Source: Actinomycetes bacterium (lineage in GTDB: Bacteria > Actinomycetota > Actinomycetes > Streptosporangiales > Streptosporangiaceae). Taken from it: 64,000 nucleotides of DNA. Position numbers and translations under genes: made by a program. The stretch lies in NCBI GenBank assembly GCA_021793235.1, contig JAJYTD010000008.1, positions 1 to 64,000 on the forward strand, in the 5' to 3' direction. The notes under the pieces were generated by a model. That model saw nothing but the letters and a program-made list of their open reading frames with translations, was not told the origin of the DNA and ran no database searches. Of the stretch, positions 1-7,025 are shown piece after piece (within the stretch, counting starts at the first letter, position 1; each line of letters starts with the position of its first letter).

Positions 1-1
1 T

Positions 2-58
2 CTGCACAACCGCGCCCAACTGGTGCGCTACGCCATCGACCAGGGGCTGGACGAGTAG
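2..58 (+). CDS. C-terminal end of a LuxR/NarL-type response regulator (partial)
   Basis: Only the last 18 codons and the TAG stop lie in the window. The residues NRAQLVRYAIDQGL look like the last recognition-helix region of a GerE/LuxR-type helix-turn-helix, where 'NRxQxxxYAxxxGL' is usual at the C-terminus of NarL-family response regulators. Family assignment rests on this short tail and is tentative. The start and receiver domain lie before the window. Confidence 0.45.
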   Translation: MHNRAQLVRYAIDQGLDE

Positions 59-132
59 GCTGAAAAGCATGCGGGATCGGTAGGCGATTCGGAAGAATCG
101 AGGGGACGGTACCCATGTCACGGAGGCAGAAC

Positions 133-696
133 ATGCCAGCAGTGATCGAGCGGCACGAAGACCGCCTCTTCAACACTCTGGACGATCTCGACGTGCCCCG
201 GGGCTACAAGGCGGAAATCCTGGGAGACGGTGGAATCGTGATGTCCCCCAGCCCGAGCGGGCTGCACCAGCACAACATCTGGGAACTCGATGAGTCACTG
301 CGGTCGGCTCTTCCGCCGCGGATCCGGACCGAGGACCATCTCGAAATCCGGATGCCCCACCTCGGGCGCAGCGTCATTCCGGATCTCTTCGCCGCACCCA
401 TCGAAGTTCTGGCCACAACGGAGCACCACATTCCTCCGGACGATGTCCTGCTCGTCGCCGAGGTGGTCTCTCCCGGCAGCCAGGAAAGGGACCGCGACGT
501 GAAACTCGGCATCTACCCTGCGGCCGCCATCCCGCTGTACCTGCTCATCGACCCCATCCGGGCGACGGCGACGCTGTACGCCACCCCGCGCAACGGCGAG
601 TACCTGGAATCGGAGACCGTCACCTTCGGCAAACCACTGAAGCTTCCCGAACCGTTCGGGATCGACCTGGACACCGGCCGGTTCCGAGAGTACTGA
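133..696 (+). CDS. Uma2 family endonuclease (DUF820)
   Basis: A 187-residue protein of the Uma2/DUF820 family, a PD-(D/E)XK nuclease fold abundant in actinobacteria and cyanobacteria with unknown cellular role. The family landmarks are present: 'GGIVMSPSPSGLHQ' near the N-terminus, 'PDLFA' with the acidic catalytic position, and 'LLVAEVVSPGSQERDRDVKLGIY' carrying the E-V-S-P and downstream K. The ATG at 133 has GGAGG at 122-126 with 6-nt spacing. An in-frame ATG at 115, with GAGGGG upstream, would add 6 residues. It converges on glpK and has no operon partner. Confidence 0.8.
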   Translation: MPAVIERHEDRLFNTLDDLDVPRGYKAEILGDGGIVMSPSPSGLHQHNIWELDESLRSALPPRIRTEDHLEIRMPHLGRSVIPDLFAAPIEVLATTEHHIPPDDVLLVAEVVSPGSQERDRDVKLGIYPAAAIPLYLLIDPIRATATLYATPRNGEYLESETVTFGKPLKLPEPFGIDLDTGRFREY

Positions 697-748
697 TCCC
701 GGCGGTCGCCCTTCCGACCGGTGCCGACGGGGAGAGCCGCCGGATCAG
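693..748. terminator. bidirectional hairpin between Uma2 gene and glpK
   Basis: The 3' ends of two convergent genes are bracketed by a 12-bp inverted repeat with one bulged C: arms at 693-705 and 737-748, with a 31-nt interior that can itself fold. No T-run is visible. Read as a shared terminator; function inferred. Confidence 0.45.
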
Positions 749-2223
749 ACCAGTTCGGCCCAGCCCTTGGCGCGCTCGACTGCGACCCGCCAGCGCTGAT
801 AGGCGGCGTCGTCGCGTTCGCCGGGCGCAAAGCGCCGGTCCAGTCGCCAAACGTGGGTCAGTTCCTCGGTGGAAGCCCACACGCCGGTGCCCAGGCCGGC
901 CAGGAAGGCCGCGCCCAAAGCGGTGGTCTCCTGCACCACCGGCCGGGCCGCGCTGACACCGAGCTGGTCGGCCTGAATCTGGCAGAGGAGATCGTTTCTC
1001 GCGCCGCCGCCGTCCACCCGGAGTTCGGGCAGATGGGTGCCGGAAGCTTGGACCATCGCCTCCACCACGTCGCGGACCTCGAAGGCGATCGCCTCCAGGG
1101 TGGCCCGCGCCAGGTGCGCCCGTCCGGTTCCGCGGGTGATGCCGAAGATCGCCCCGCGCGCGTGCGGGTCCCAGTCGGGCGCCCCCAGGCCGGTGAGCGC
1201 AGGGACGAACACGACTCCGCCGGAGTCCGCCACGCTCGCCGCCAGCGCTTCGGATTGCGGAGCGTTGTCGATCAGCCCGAGGCCGTCGCGTAGCCACTGC
1301 ACGGCGGCGCCGGTGACGAAGATCGACCCTTCCAGCGCGTACTCCAGTCTGCCGTCAGGGTGCTGCCACAGCACGGTGCTGAGCAGCCCGTGCTCCGGCG
1401 CGGCCGCCTCCTCTCCCGTGTTGACCAGGACAAAGGAGCCGGTGCCGTAGGTGCACTTGGCGGAGCCCGGCGTGTAGCAGTTCTGGCCGAACATGGCCGC
1501 CTGCTGGTCACCGGCGATACCCGCGATCGGCAGCCGCAGCCCCAGGAACTCCTCGGGCACCGATTCGCCCACGACCCCGTAGGAGGGGACGACCTCGGGC
1601 AGTGCGGACATGGGAACGCCGAACAGTTCGCACATCTCCTCGGACCAGCGCCCGGCCCGGATGTCGTAGAGCAGGGTGCGCGACGCGTTGGAGGCGTCGG
1701 TCACGTGCCGTTGCCCGCCGGTCAGCCGCGCGATGATGTAGGAGTCCACCGTGCCGACAACGGATTCGCCCGATTCGACCGTGTTCCACGCCCGCTGGTC
1801 GTTGCGCTGTATCCAGACCAGTTTGGTAGCGGTGAAGTAGGGGTCCAGGCGCAGACCGGTCACCTCGCGGACCCGTTCCTCGCGGCCGGCGTCGCGCAGT
1901 TCAGTGCAGATGCCCGCGGTGCGCCGATCCTGCCACACGATCGCTTTGCGCGGGGAGCGGCCGCGCTCTCGGGTCCACACCACTGCTGTCTCGCGCTGGT
2001 TCGTGATGCCGATGCAGGTGGGTTCCTCGTCTGCGGCCTCGATCGCGCTCTGGCACGCCGCCAGTGTCGCCTGCCAGATCTCCTCGGGGACGTGTTCGAC
2101 CCATCCGTTTTGGGGGTAGTGCTGGGCGAATTCCTGATAACCGCGCGCGAGAACGCTGCCGTTCTCGCCGACCACGAGGGCGGTGACACCGGTGGTTCCG
2201 GCATCGATGGTGAGCACGGACAT
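745..2223 (-). CDS. glpK: glycerol kinase
   Basis: A 492-residue FGGY-family sugar kinase, the normal length for glycerol kinase, which phosphorylates glycerol to sn-glycerol 3-phosphate with ATP in the cytosol. The N-terminus MSVLTIDAGTTGVTALV carries the phosphate-binding loop; 'GWVEHVPEEIW', 'TNQRETAVVW' and 'GGGARNDLLCQIQADQLG' are glycerol-kinase signatures. The ATG at 2223 has GGAGG 8 nt upstream. No glpF or glpD gene is adjacent, so the gene stands alone. A perfect TGGTCTAGACCA palindrome 30 nt upstream of the start suggests repression by a GntR/DasR-type regulator. Confidence 0.92.
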   Translation of the reverse strand: MSVLTIDAGTTGVTALVVGENGSVLARGYQEFAQHYPQNGWVEHVPEEIWQATLAACQSAIEAADEEPTCIGITNQRETAVVWTRERGRSPRKAIVWQDRRTAGICTELRDAGREERVREVTGLRLDPYFTATKLVWIQRNDQRAWNTVESGESVVGTVDSYIIARLTGGQRHVTDASNASRTLLYDIRAGRWSEEMCELFGVPMSALPEVVPSYGVVGESVPEEFLGLRLPIAGIAGDQQAAMFGQNCYTPGSAKCTYGTGSFVLVNTGEEAAAPEHGLLSTVLWQHPDGRLEYALEGSIFVTGAAVQWLRDGLGLIDNAPQSEALAASVADSGGVVFVPALTGLGAPDWDPHARGAIFGITRGTGRAHLARATLEAIAFEVRDVVEAMVQASGTHLPELRVDGGGARNDLLCQIQADQLGVSAARPVVQETTALGAAFLAGLGTGVWASTEELTHVWRLDRRFAPGERDDAAYQRWRVAVERAKGWAELV

Positions 2224-2250
2224 GGGTTGGCCTCCAGCAGCTCGGGCGAC

Positions 2251-2266
2251 TATGGTCTAGACCATG
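2251..2266. promoter_or_regulatory. DasR-like (dre) operator upstream of glpK
   Basis: TATGGTCTAGACCATG contains the fully palindromic core TGGTCTAGACCA, the core of the dre element bound by DasR and related GntR/HutC regulators in actinobacteria. It sits 28-43 nt before the glpK start, overlapping the probable -10 region. Regulator identity is inferred from motif similarity only. Confidence 0.6.
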
Positions 2267-2492
2267 GGCGGTGCGGAACGGACGGCGCCGGTTCCCGCTC
2301 TTCGGTTCGTCACCCAGGGGGCTTACCCGCGGGTGCGGTCGACACTCTTCGCGGGCGGCCTTCCGTAACGTCGGTCACACCGCCGCTGTCAGGCTGACGG
2401 CGGCGGGGCACGAGGTCAAGGGCCCATGGCCAGCGCGCTCGACGCGTCGGCATGGCCTTCGGGATTTTCACGTGAACACGAGGAGAACACGC

Positions 2493-3518
2493 ATGCGAGT
2501 CGGGGTGCTGACCGGTGGCGGCGACTGCCCGGGACTGAACGCGGTCATCCGCGCTGTCGTCCGCAAGGGCATCAAGGACTACGGGTACGAGTTCGTCGGT
2601 TTCCGGGACGGCTGGCGCGGCCCCTTGGAGGGCGACACCATGCCTCTGGACCGCGCGGCCGTGAGCGGGATCCTCCCGCGCGGCGGCACGATCCTCGGCT
2701 CCTCCCGCACCAACCTGATGAAGATCGACGGCGGCGTCGAACGCGTCAAGGACAACATGGCCGGTCTGGGGATCGACGCGCTGATCGCGATCGGCGGCGA
2801 GGATACGCTCGGCGTCGCAACACAGCTGCACGACCGCGGCGTCAAGGTTGTCGGGGTACCGAAGACGATCGACAACGACCTCGACGCCACCGACTACACG
2901 TTCGGTTTCGACACCGCGGTGAACATCGCCACCGAGGCGATCGACCGGCTGCACACCACCGCCGAGTCCCACCACCGCGCGCTGGTCGTCGAAGTCATGG
3001 GCCGCCACGCCGGCTGGATCGCGCTGCACGCGGGGATGGCCGCCGGCGCCAACGTCATTCTGATCCCCGAGCGCCCCTTCGACATCGACGAGGTCGTCGC
3101 CTACGTCCAGAGCCGCTTCAAGACCAACTACGCGCCGATACTCGTGGTCGCCGAGGGGGCGCACCCCAAGGACGGCCAGATGGAGCTGTCCACGGGCGAG
3201 AAGGACTCCTTCGGGCATGTGCGGCTCGGCGGCATCGGCCAGCGTCTGGCCGATGAGATCGAAACGCGCACCGGCAAGGAGGCCCGTTCAGTGGTCCTCG
3301 GCCATGTGCAGCGCGGCGGCACGCCTTCGGCGTTCGACCGGGTGCTGGCCACGCGTCTGGGCGTCAACGCCATCGAAGCGGTGCACGCCCAGGACTTCGG
3401 CAAGATGGTCGCGCTCCAGGGCACCTCCATCGTCCGGGTGGACCTGTCCGCGGCCACCGACAAGCTGAAGACCGTACCGGTCGAGCGCTACGAGGAGGCC
3501 GAGGTCTTCTTCGGCTGA
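2493..3518 (+). CDS. pfkA: 6-phosphofructokinase, probably PPi-linked type
   Basis: A 341-residue phosphofructokinase converting fructose 6-phosphate to the 1,6-bisphosphate in glycolysis. The start is set by AGGAG at 2481-2485, 7 nt before ATG; 'MRVGVLTGGGDCPGLN' is the typical N-terminus. Substrate loops are visible: GGEDT at residues 101-105, PKTIDND at 123-129, and 'MGRHAGWIA'. Asp104 and Lys124 are the residues associated with pyrophosphate-dependent enzymes, whereas ATP enzymes usually have Gly at both. Phosphoryl donor is therefore inferred as PPi (or both). The gene stands alone, followed by a strong hairpin. Confidence 0.9.
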   Translation: MRVGVLTGGGDCPGLNAVIRAVVRKGIKDYGYEFVGFRDGWRGPLEGDTMPLDRAAVSGILPRGGTILGSSRTNLMKIDGGVERVKDNMAGLGIDALIAIGGEDTLGVATQLHDRGVKVVGVPKTIDNDLDATDYTFGFDTAVNIATEAIDRLHTTAESHHRALVVEVMGRHAGWIALHAGMAAGANVILIPERPFDIDEVVAYVQSRFKTNYAPILVVAEGAHPKDGQMELSTGEKDSFGHVRLGGIGQRLADEIETRTGKEARSVVLGHVQRGGTPSAFDRVLATRLGVNAIEAVHAQDFGKMVALQGTSIVRVDLSAATDKLKTVPVERYEEAEVFFG

Positions 3519-3549
3519 GCGACCCGCCCCGAGGCGGGCGGACCACGGC

Positions 3550-3583
3550 GGCGCGCGGGGGTTCCCGCGCGCCGCGCGTTTTC
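3550..3583 (+). terminator. terminator of pfkA
   Basis: A perfect 10-bp GC stem (3550-3559 with 3564-3573) with a GGTT loop lies 31 nt after the pfkA stop and is followed, after a short GC spacer, by TTTT at 3579-3582. Confidence 0.65.
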
Positions 3584-3745
3584 GGGCATCGGGAAGCAGA
3601 GGGCACCCCGAAGGGCTGACCAGCGGACCCGCCGACCGGCATGCTCTCCGTCGCGAACGGCCGCTCGGATGCCCGATACTGGAAGTAGCGGGTCCGTGCG
3701 CAACCTGCCGGTCCCCTCCTCCGAGACCCCTGGGAGATCCACGTC

Positions 3746-5011
3746 ATGGCCGTTACGTCCGACCCCGCGGCCGTCGAAGCGGCGGCCGCCGCCCCGGTGG
3801 CCGCCGACTCCGGGCTGGGCGAGTTGTGCGTGCTGATGAAGTTGGGCGAGATCGTCCTGAAGGGAAGCAACCGGAAGCTCTTCGAGCGCCGCCTGCACAA
3901 CAACATCCGCTCGTCCGCGCGCGGGCTGGGCGAGATCCGGCTGACCCAGCGCGGGGCCGGCGTCATCATCCTGCGCATGCCCGGTGCCTCTGATCTGGAG
4001 GTCGCCGAGCTCGCCGAGCGCATGCGCAATGTCATGGGCGTGGTCTGGGTGCACCTGGTTCGGCGGGTCGCCAAGGACATCGACCTGGTCGCCGACGTGG
4101 CCGTGCGCTCCATGGCCGAGCGGACCGGAACGTTCGCGGTGCGCGCGCGCCGCCGGGACAAGCGCTTCCCGCTCACCTCCTCGCAGATCGCCGCACAGGT
4201 GGGTGCCGAGATCAAGCGCGCCCACGGTATGGCGGTCCGGCTGAAGAATCCCGACAACACCCTGTTCGTCGAGGTCGACAAGGACGAGGTGTTCGTCTTC
4301 ACCGACGGCATCCCCGGCCAGGGCGGACTGCCCGTGGGCATGAGCGGGCGCGCCCTGGTGCTGATGTCCGGCGGGATCGACTCCCCGGTCGCCGCGCACC
4401 GGATGATGCGCCGCGGACTCAAGGTCGACTTCCTGCACTTCTCCGGCATGCCCTTCACCGGCCCGGAGTCCATCTACAAGGCCTACAGCCTGGTGCGCCA
4501 GCTGGACCGGTTCCAGGTGGGCTCCCGGCTGTTCGTCGTACCCTTCGGCAAGGCCCAGCAACAGCTGAAGAGCTCCGGTGTCGAACGGCTGCAGATCATC
4601 GCCCAGCGCCGGCTGATGCTCAAGACCGCCGAAGCGCTGGCCGACGACCTCGGCTCGGAGGCCCTCGTCACCGGTGACGCGCTCGGCCAGGTCTCCAGCC
4701 AGACCATGGCCAACATCACCGCGCTCGACGACGCGGTCGACCTGCCCATCCTGCGTCCGCTCATCGGCATGGACAAGACCGAGATCATGGACCAGGCGCG
4801 CCGTATCGGCACGCTCTCGATCTCCGAGCTTCCCGACGAGGACTGCTGCACCCTGCTGACTCCCCGCCAGGCCGAAACGGCGGCCAAAGTCGCGGATCTG
4901 CGCCGGATCGAGACCCGGCTCGACGCGGAGGCGCTCGCCGAGCACCTGGTCACCACGGCGCAACTGCACCGTCCGAGCTTCCTCGGCGACGCCGCACCGG
5001 CGCATGCCTGA
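3746..5011 (+). CDS. thiI: tRNA 4-thiouridine synthase / thiazole sulfurtransferase ThiI
   Basis: A 421-residue ThiI family protein that activates U8 of tRNA by adenylation for sulfur insertion, and can act in thiamine thiazole synthesis. An N-terminal ferredoxin-like/THUMP region (about residues 25-190) is followed by the PP-loop 'LMSGGIDSPVAAH' and the AANH domain. The C-terminal rhodanese domain of E. coli ThiI (482 aa) is absent; a Cys pair occurs in 'LPDEDCCTLLTP'. The start ATG has GGGAGA 8 nt upstream. Sulfur donor is not evident from neighbours. Confidence 0.87.
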   Translation: MAVTSDPAAVEAAAAAPVAADSGLGELCVLMKLGEIVLKGSNRKLFERRLHNNIRSSARGLGEIRLTQRGAGVIILRMPGASDLEVAELAERMRNVMGVVWVHLVRRVAKDIDLVADVAVRSMAERTGTFAVRARRRDKRFPLTSSQIAAQVGAEIKRAHGMAVRLKNPDNTLFVEVDKDEVFVFTDGIPGQGGLPVGMSGRALVLMSGGIDSPVAAHRMMRRGLKVDFLHFSGMPFTGPESIYKAYSLVRQLDRFQVGSRLFVVPFGKAQQQLKSSGVERLQIIAQRRLMLKTAEALADDLGSEALVTGDALGQVSSQTMANITALDDAVDLPILRPLIGMDKTEIMDQARRIGTLSISELPDEDCCTLLTPRQAETAAKVADLRRIETRLDAEALAEHLVTTAQLHRPSFLGDAAPAHA

Positions 5012-5039
5012 CCCCGCCGATCCCGCTGATCCGGCGGGG
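5012..5039. terminator. bidirectional terminator between thiI and DAHP synthase gene
   Basis: An 8-bp CCCCGCCG/CGGCGGGG stem (5012-5019 with 5032-5039) lies between the convergent stops. No T-run is seen. Confidence 0.5.
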
Positions 5040-5054
5040 CCGGTGTCCCCGTCC

Positions 5055-6095
5055 TCAGGCGGGCAGCGGCTGCGGCGCCGGAGTGAGGACGCGTCCCGTC
5101 AGCCCCGACAGGGTGCTCGCCAGATCAGCCAGCGCGGCGATGTCCTCCTCGACCAGTGCCTGGGGTCCGTCGCACAGTGCCGTCTCGGGCGTAGGGTGGA
5201 CGTCGACGATGATGCCGTCGGCGCCGACCGCGATCGCCGCGCGCGACAGCGGGAGCACCAGGTCGCGCTTGCCGCCCGAGTGCGACGGGTCGACGATCAC
5301 CGGCAGGTGGGACAGGTTCTGCGCCACCGGGACCGCGCTGATGTCCAGGGTGTTGCGGGTGGCTTTCTCGAAGGTGCGGATACCGCGCTCACACAGCACG
5401 ATGTCGAGATTGCCGCGTTGGGCGATGTACTCGGCGGCCATCAGCCACTCCTCGATCGTGGCGTTCATCCCCCGCTTGAGCAGGACCGGTTTCCCGGCTT
5501 CCCCGGCCGCCTGCAGCAGCGCGAAATTCTGCATGTTGCGGGTACCGATCTGCAGCATGTCGGCGTAGCCGGCGACCAGTTCGACGTCGGCGGCGTCGAC
5601 CACCTCGGTGACGACCGGCAGGCCCGTCTCGTCGCGCACATCAGAGAGGATCTTCAGGCCGGCCTCTCCCAGGCCTTGGAAGGCGTAGGGGGATGTGCGT
5701 GGCTTGTAGGCGCCGCCGCGCAGCAGTGCCGCACCGGCGGCCCGCGCCATCCGCGCCGCCGCCAGCGTCTGGTCCGGCGTCTCCACGGCGCACGGCCCGG
5801 CGATCACCGTCATGGTGTCGGCGCCGATCGGCACCCCGCGCACGCTCACCATGGAGCGGCTCGGCTGATTTTCCCTGCTGACCAGTTTGTAGGGTGCGGA
5901 GATACGCAGCACGTCGCTCACTCCCGGCATGGCGCGCAGATCGAGCGTCTCGAACTGCTGGACATCCCCTACGAGGCCGATGATCGTGCGGCTCACACCG
6001 CGGGTGACATAGGCCTCGCCCCCTGCGGTGGCGACGAGGTCGACGAGGTTGTCGATGTTGTCCGGGGTGGCTTCGGGAGCCATCACGATGACCAT
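5055..6095 (-). CDS. aroF: 3-deoxy-7-phosphoheptulonate (DAHP) synthase, type I
   Basis: A 346-residue type I DAHP synthase with an N-terminal ferredoxin-like regulatory domain (residues 1 to about 70), condensing phosphoenolpyruvate and erythrose 4-phosphate as the first shikimate-pathway step. Seen are 'AGPCAVE', 'KPRTSPYAFQG', 'KRGMNATIEEWL' and 'DPSHSGG', the conserved PEP/metal-binding motifs. The start at 6095 is chosen because MVIVMAPEA begins the family alignment and GAAGGA lies upstream; an upstream extension would run through the terminator hairpin. Expression is probably attenuated by the aromatic leader peptide at 6193-6267. Confidence 0.92.
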   Translation of the reverse strand: MVIVMAPEATPDNIDNLVDLVATAGGEAYVTRGVSRTIIGLVGDVQQFETLDLRAMPGVSDVLRISAPYKLVSRENQPSRSMVSVRGVPIGADTMTVIAGPCAVETPDQTLAAARMARAAGAALLRGGAYKPRTSPYAFQGLGEAGLKILSDVRDETGLPVVTEVVDAADVELVAGYADMLQIGTRNMQNFALLQAAGEAGKPVLLKRGMNATIEEWLMAAEYIAQRGNLDIVLCERGIRTFEKATRNTLDISAVPVAQNLSHLPVIVDPSHSGGKRDLVLPLSRAAIAVGADGIIVDVHPTPETALCDGPQALVEEDIAALADLASTLSGLTGRVLTPAPQPLPA

Positions 6096-6148
6096 GCGTT
6101 GATTCCTTCGAAGGTTCGAGGGTGTGGGTGCGTCCGGACGAACGAAAA

Positions 6149-6177
6149 AGAGCCCCGGGCCGTCGGCCCGGGGCTCT
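6149..6177 (-). terminator. attenuator hairpin before the DAHP synthase gene
   Basis: On the minus strand a 12-13-bp GC stem with a short loop is followed directly by TTTTT (complement of 6145-6149). It lies 15 nt after the leader-peptide stop and about 50 nt before the DAHP synthase start, so it can only act as a leader terminator. Leader bases 6209-6216 (GTCGCCCG) can pair with its 5' arm/loop at 6162-6170 with one bulge, a candidate antiterminator. Confidence 0.8.
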
Positions 6178-6192
6178 ACAGAATCGTCCGTG

Positions 6193-6267
6193 TCAGCGCA
6201 ACGCTTGGCGGGCGACCGTCCTACCCGAGGGCCGGTAGCCATAAAAGCGCCAGAAGTTCCGCTGCAT
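6193..6267 (-). CDS. aromatic leader peptide of the DAHP synthase attenuator
   Basis: A 24-codon ORF with ATG at 6267 and TGA at 6193-6195. Residues 5-11 read FWRFYGY, so five of seven are Phe, Trp or Tyr, the end products of the pathway started by the next gene. A TATAGT -10 box lies exactly 7 nt before the ATG, suggesting a leaderless transcript. It is followed by a strong intrinsic terminator and then the DAHP synthase gene. The arrangement is that of ribosome-mediated attenuation, as known for the aroR leader of Corynebacterium glutamicum aroF. Sequence evidence is direct; the mechanism is inferred. Confidence 0.8.
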   Translation of the reverse strand: MQRNFWRFYGYRPSGRTVARQALR

Positions 6268-6274
6268 GGTTGTG

Positions 6275-6280
6275 ACTATA
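6275..6280 (-). promoter_or_regulatory. -10 element of the aromatic leader transcript
   Basis: TATAGT on the minus strand, 7 nt before the leader-peptide ATG; the only near-consensus -10 in the interval. No clear -35 is seen. Confidence 0.6.
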
Positions 6281-6373
6281 GCGCACCTCGTGAGCCCCAG
6301 CATGCGGCAGGGCTGAGCCGGGGATGTCGCGGACGCCTGGCAGGATGGCGGGTAAGGCGTTAAAGGAGGGGGA

Positions 6374-6976
6374 TTGTCGCAACATCGACTGCCACCCGGG
6401 CAGTATGTGCCGCGCGACCGGTCCGCCCTGCACTACGGTCCGGTTCCGCGCTTCCGCCCGGAACGCTGGGATTTCCGGGTCTATGGCTTTACGGATTCGC
6501 TGGGCGAGTACCGGTGGACATGGCCGGAGTTCGACGCGCTTCCACGCGTCGATACCGTTTCCGACTTCCACTGCGTGACGAGGTTCACGATTCCCGGCAT
6601 CCGATGGCGCGGGATCCGCGCCTCTCACCTGGTGGAGCTGGCACCGCCGGACTCCGCGGTGACCCACGTGATGGTATGGGCCGAATACGGCTACAGCGCG
6701 AACATGCGCATCGACGACTTCCTCGGCCGCGACGTGCTACTGGCGACGCACCGCGACGGCGAGCGGCTGGCTCCCGAGCACGGCTACCCACTGCGTCTGG
6801 TCGTGCCGCACCTGTACGGCTGGAAGAGTGTGAAGTGGGTGCGGGCCATCGAGTACCTGACCGCCGACCGGCGCGGGTTCTGGGAAGAACGCGGGTATCA
6901 CAACCTCGCGGACCCGTGGACCGAGCAGCGCTACTCCTACCAGGAGGAACCCGGTCAGGGCCCACCGTTGATATGA
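6374..6976 (+). CDS. molybdopterin-dependent oxidoreductase, sulfite-oxidase fold (small)
   Basis: A 200-residue protein made almost entirely of the sulfite oxidase/YedY-type molybdopterin-binding domain. 'DFHCVTRFTIPGIRWRGI' (about residues 62-80) contains the Cys expected to ligate molybdenum, and 'GRDVLLATHRDGERLAPEHGYPLRLVVPHLYGWKSVKWV' is the conserved cofactor-binding core. The start is TTG, supported by an almost perfect AAAGGAGG at 6362-6369. No signal peptide or heme domain is visible, so it should be cytosolic. Substrate is unknown; no molybdenum cofactor gene is nearby. Confidence 0.82.
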   Translation: MSQHRLPPGQYVPRDRSALHYGPVPRFRPERWDFRVYGFTDSLGEYRWTWPEFDALPRVDTVSDFHCVTRFTIPGIRWRGIRASHLVELAPPDSAVTHVMVWAEYGYSANMRIDDFLGRDVLLATHRDGERLAPEHGYPLRLVVPHLYGWKSVKWVRAIEYLTADRRGFWEERGYHNLADPWTEQRYSYQEEPGQGPPLI

Positions 6977-7025
6977 CCGCGGCCCCTGACCGCCGAATGC
7001 GGGCGGACGGGACCGGGCCCGGTCC

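Noticed and set aside
2271-2492. A 74-residue N-terminal extension of phosphofructokinase
   Set aside because: The extension is Arg-rich with no similarity to the family, and a well-placed AGGAG supports ATG at 2493.
3488-5005. A 505-codon minus-strand open frame overlapping thiI
   Set aside because: Antisense artefact: thiI has clear PP-loop and THUMP features on the plus strand.
6096-6242. N-terminal extension of the DAHP synthase to 395 residues
   Set aside because: It would be translated through the attenuator hairpin, and family alignments begin at MVIVMAPEA.
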